Shown here in pieces: positions 61,442-64,000 of a DNA stretch of 64,000 nucleotides. Position numbers and translations under genes: made by a program. The DNA lies in the NCBI RefSeq assembly GCF_019925205.1, contig NW_026869896.1:2728001-2792000 (forward strand), read 5' to 3'. A model generated the notes under the pieces. It did no database searches, had not been told where the DNA came from, and saw only the letters and a program-made list of their open reading frames with translations. How positions within the stretch are numbered: position 1 is the stretch's first letter; each line of letters opens with the position of its first letter. The DNA comes from Metopolophium dirhodum. Its lineage: Eukaryota; Arthropoda; Insecta; Hemiptera; Aphididae.

Positions 61442-64000
61442 TTATTTGCAATTGTCTGAAGTCTTATTCGTCAACATATTATGTTTTTTTTTAATTTGAA
61501 ATGATGTACACCAACAATGGAAATGTTAATTTCAAAGTATTCATTGACTTCTAAATTCTATTTTTCTGATCATCTAGTTAATGTATAGTGGATAAATTTA
61601 TTTGCAATTGTCTGAAGTCTTATTCGTCAACATATTATGTTTTTTTTTAATTTGAAATGATGTACACCAACAATGGAAATGTTAATATCAAAGTATTCAT
61701 TGACTTCTAAATTCTATTTTTCTGATCATCTAGTTAATGGATAATGGATAAATGTATTTGCAATTGTCTGTAGTCTTATTCAAGAACAATTTAAGGTTTT
61801 TTTAATTTGAAATGATTTACCCTAATAATGAAAAATGTTAATATTAACATAATAATTGAGTTCTAAATTCTAGTTTTCTGAGCATCTAGTTAATTTATAG
61901 TGGATAAATGTATTTGCAGTTGTCTGAAGTCTTATTCAACAACAATATAAGGTTTTTTTAATTTGAAATGATGTACCCCAACAATGAATAACGTAATTTT
62001 ACGTAATTATTGATTTCTTAATTCTAGTTTTGGGTTCAACTTATCTATCTATAGGTGACTAATGTATTTGCAGTTGACTAAAGTCTTATTCAACAACAAT
62101 TTAAGGTTTTTTTAATTTGAAATGATGTACCCCAACAATGAATAACGTTAATTTTACGTAATAATTGATTTTTAAATTCTAGTTTTGACTTCAACTAATC
62201 TATCTATAAGTGACCAATGTGTTTGCTATTGTCTGAAGTCTTATTCATCAACATATTATGTTTTTTTTATTTGAAATGATTTACCCCATCAATGAAAAAT
62301 TTTAATATTATCGTAATAATTGAGTTCTAAATTCTAGTTTCCTGAACGTTTAGTTAATTTATAGTGGATAAATGTATTTGCAATTGTCTGAAGTCTTATT
62401 CGTCAACAAATTATGTTTTTTTTAATTTGAAATGATGTACACCAACAATGGAAATGTTAATATCAAAGTATTTATTGAGTTCTAAATTCTAGTTTATCTG
62501 ATCATCTAGTTAATGTATAGTGGATAAATGTATTTGCAATTGTCTGAAGTCTTAATCGTCGAAAAATTATATTTTTTTTTAATTTGAAATGATGTACCCC
62601 AACAATGAATAACGTTAATTTTACGTAATTATTGATTTCTTAATTCTAGTTTTGTGTTCAACTTATCTATCTATAGGTGACTAATGTATTTGCAGTTGAC
62701 TAAAGTCTTATTCAACAACAATTTATGTATTATTATTATTTATTTATATATTAATAATTGATTTTTAAATTCTAGTTTTGACTTCAACTAATCTATCTAT
62801 AGGTGACCAATGTATTTTCGATTGTCTGAAGTCTTATTCGTCAACAAATTATGTTTTTTATAAATTTGGAATGATGTAACCCAAGACTAAAAAATGTTCA
62901 TATAAGCGTTAATATTGAGTTCTAAATTCTAGTTTTCTGAACATCTAGTTAATTTATAGTGGATAAATGTATTTGCAATTGTCTGAAGTCTTATTCGTCA
63001 ACAAATTACGTTTTTTTTTAATTTGAAATGATGTACCGCAACAATGAAAAATATTAATATAAGCGTTATTATTAAGTTTTAAATTCTAGTTCGCACATTA
63101 TCTAGTTAATGTATAGTGGATAAATTTATTTGCAATTGTCTGAAGTCTTATTCGTCAACATATTATGTTTTTTTTTAATTTGATATGATGTACACCAACA
63201 ATGGAAATGTTAATATCAAAGTAGTTATTGAGTTCTAAATTTTAGTTTTGCGTACAACTAATCTATCTATAGTTGACTAATGTATTTGCAATTGACTAAA
63301 GTCTCATTCATCAACTTATTATGTTTTTTATAAATTTAAAATTATGTAACCCAAGACTAAAAAATGTTCATATAAGCGTTAATATTGAGTTCTAAATTCT
63401 AGTTTTCTGAACGTTTAGTTAATTTATAGTGGATAAATGTATTTGCAATTGTCTGAAGTCTTATTCGTCAACAAATTATGTTTTTTTTAATTTCAAATGA
63501 TGTACACCAACAATGGAAATGTTAATATCAAAGTATTTATTGAGTTCTAAATTCTAGTTTATCTGATCATCTAGTTAATGTATAGTGGATAAATGTATTT
63601 GCAATTGTCTGAAGTCTTAATCGTCGAAAAATTATATTTTTTTTTAATTTGAAATGATGTACCCCAACAATGAATAACGTTAATTTTACGTAATTATTGA
63701 TTTCTTAATTCTAGTTTTGTGTTCAACTTATCTATCTATAGGTGACTAATGTATTTGCAGTTGACTAAAACCTTATTCAACAACAATTTATGTATTTTTA
63801 TTATTTATTTATATATTAATAATTGATTTTTAAATTCTAGTTTTGACTTCAACTAATCTATCTATAGGTGACCAATGTATTTTCGATTGTCTGAAGTCTT
63901 ATTCGTCAACAAATTATGTTTTTTATAAATTTGGAATGATGTAACCCAAGACTAAAAAATGTTCATATAAGCGTTAATATTGAGTTCTAAATTCTAGTTA
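61442..64000 (+). repeat. 3376-bp HOR copy 3, cut by window end
   Basis: The third copy runs for 2559 bp and is still in register at the last base: the window ends GTTCTAAATTCTAGTTA, which matches 57231 to 57248 and 60607 to 60624. The ATT-rich units lie near 62731 and 63793. The HOR therefore continues past 64000, and its full copy number cannot be read here. Confidence 0.87.

Larger units (their letters stand above)
1..64000 (+). repeat. Satellite DNA array, ~157-bp monomer, fills the window
   Basis: The whole window is a tandem array of one AT-rich monomer family. Copies of the core GTCTGAAGTCTTATT recur at 124, 281, 437 (variant), 594, 745, 903, 1067, 1225, 1382, 1540, 1699 and 1857, giving spacings of 151 to 164 bp, mostly 156 to 159, and the rhythm continues to base 64000. 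Every monomer read is in the same orientation; I saw no inversion and no unrelated insertion. One monomer counted by hand is about 24% G+C. No gene is present: stop codons TAA, TAG and TGA occur many times per monomer, and a period not divisible by three shifts the frame at each copy. The array runs off both ends, so its full size is unknown. The form fits eukaryotic centromeric or pericentromeric satellite (inference). I cannot name the family or the species. Confidence 0.97.

Noticed and set aside
1..64000. CRISPR array
   Set aside because: The whole 157-bp unit is repeated; there are no short direct repeats with unique spacers, no leader and no cas gene.
1..64000. Protein-coding genes or ORFs
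   Set aside because: Stops in all frames occur many times per monomer, the period is not a multiple of three, and the sequence varies mainly by T-tract length; any short open frame is a by-product of the repeat.
1..64000. Mitochondrial or plastid AT-rich control region, or a bacterial genome
   Set aside because: Tens of kilobases of satellite with multi-kb higher-order repeats and no organelle or bacterial gene do not fit these; a nuclear eukaryotic array does.
1..64000. Retrotransposon LTRs, SINE/LINE tails (T-tracts)
   Set aside because: The T-tracts are at the same internal place of every monomer and are not at the end of an element; no target-site duplications, primer-binding sites or coding remnants were seen.
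1..64000. CENP-B box or known alpha/other named centromere satellite
   Set aside because: I saw no match to the CENP-B box pattern (TTCG..A..CGGG); the G+C-poor monomer has almost no GG/CG pairs of that kind.
1..64000. Telomere repeats
   Set aside because: No run of TTAGGG, TTTAGGG or TTAGG type was seen; short TTAGG occurrences (as in AAATTAGG followed by a T-tract) are single and part of the monomer.
1..64000. TATA boxes and promoters
   Set aside because: TATA-like strings are expected by chance at this base composition and recur in every monomer; nothing else supports promoter function.

Overview
The window is one uninterrupted block of satellite DNA with no recognisable gene, RNA gene or transposon. 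From base 1 to base 64000 it is a head-to-tail array of a monomer of about 157 bp (measured 151 to 164 bp between successive copies of the core TGTCTGAAGTCTTATT), about 24% G+C in a monomer counted by hand, all on the same strand, with the array running off both ends. Such arrays are typical of eukaryotic centromeric or pericentromeric heterochromatin. The sequence does not tell plant from animal, and I do not recognise the monomer as a named satellite family. A nuclear eukaryotic chromosome assembled from long reads is the most likely source (inference).

Each monomer has a constant part (the GTCTGAAGTCTTATTC core, a T-tract of about 6 to 11 bases, AATTTGAAATGATGTA, and a TTAATATTAAC-like dyad) and a variable box of about 40 bp near its start. 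That box defines subfamilies: A (CTGATCATCTAG..TAGTGGATAAATG), B (GGGTTCAACTAATCTATC..AGGTGACTAATG), C (TTGCGTACAACTAATC..GTTGACTAATG, with a changed core ACTAAAGTCTCATTC) and D (TAGTTCAAACATNATCTAG..GGATAAATTTATTTG). Shortened monomers of about 59, 126 and 135 bp occur at fixed places and set the frame of much longer higher-order repeats (HORs).

Layout. 1 to about 14.4 kb: domain 1, with a 5632-bp repeat (1 and 5633) and a nearly perfect 3840-bp repeat (about 6.6 to 14.4 kb). About 14.4 to 26.7 kb: domain 2, a 4467-bp HOR in nearly three copies, itself two related blocks of about 2234 bp. 23.57 to 35.70 kb: a 6289-bp tandem duplication spanning the end of domain 2 and the start of a more diverged domain, the second copy having lost 448 bp. 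34.3 to 37.5 and 41.2 to 43.9 kb: diverged 'domain 3' monomers with ATT-rich short units. 37.5 to 41.2 kb: an island of domain 1 sequence, of which 38.4 to 41.16 kb is a displaced copy of 6.1 to 8.86 kb. 43.9 to 47.0 kb: mixed. 47.05 to 50.92 kb: a nested 1592/2274-bp repeat with an internal 682-bp duplication. 50.9 to 54.7 kb: mixed. About 54.7 kb to the end: a 3376-bp HOR, two full copies and a third cut by the window end.

The picture is of an array evolving by repeated unequal exchange or amplification of multi-kb units, with very recent homogenisation in places (one difference seen by eye in about 2.8 kb between two copies) beside older, more diverged blocks. There is no protein pathway to describe; any function would be structural (centromere or heterochromatin) and cannot be proved from sequence alone.
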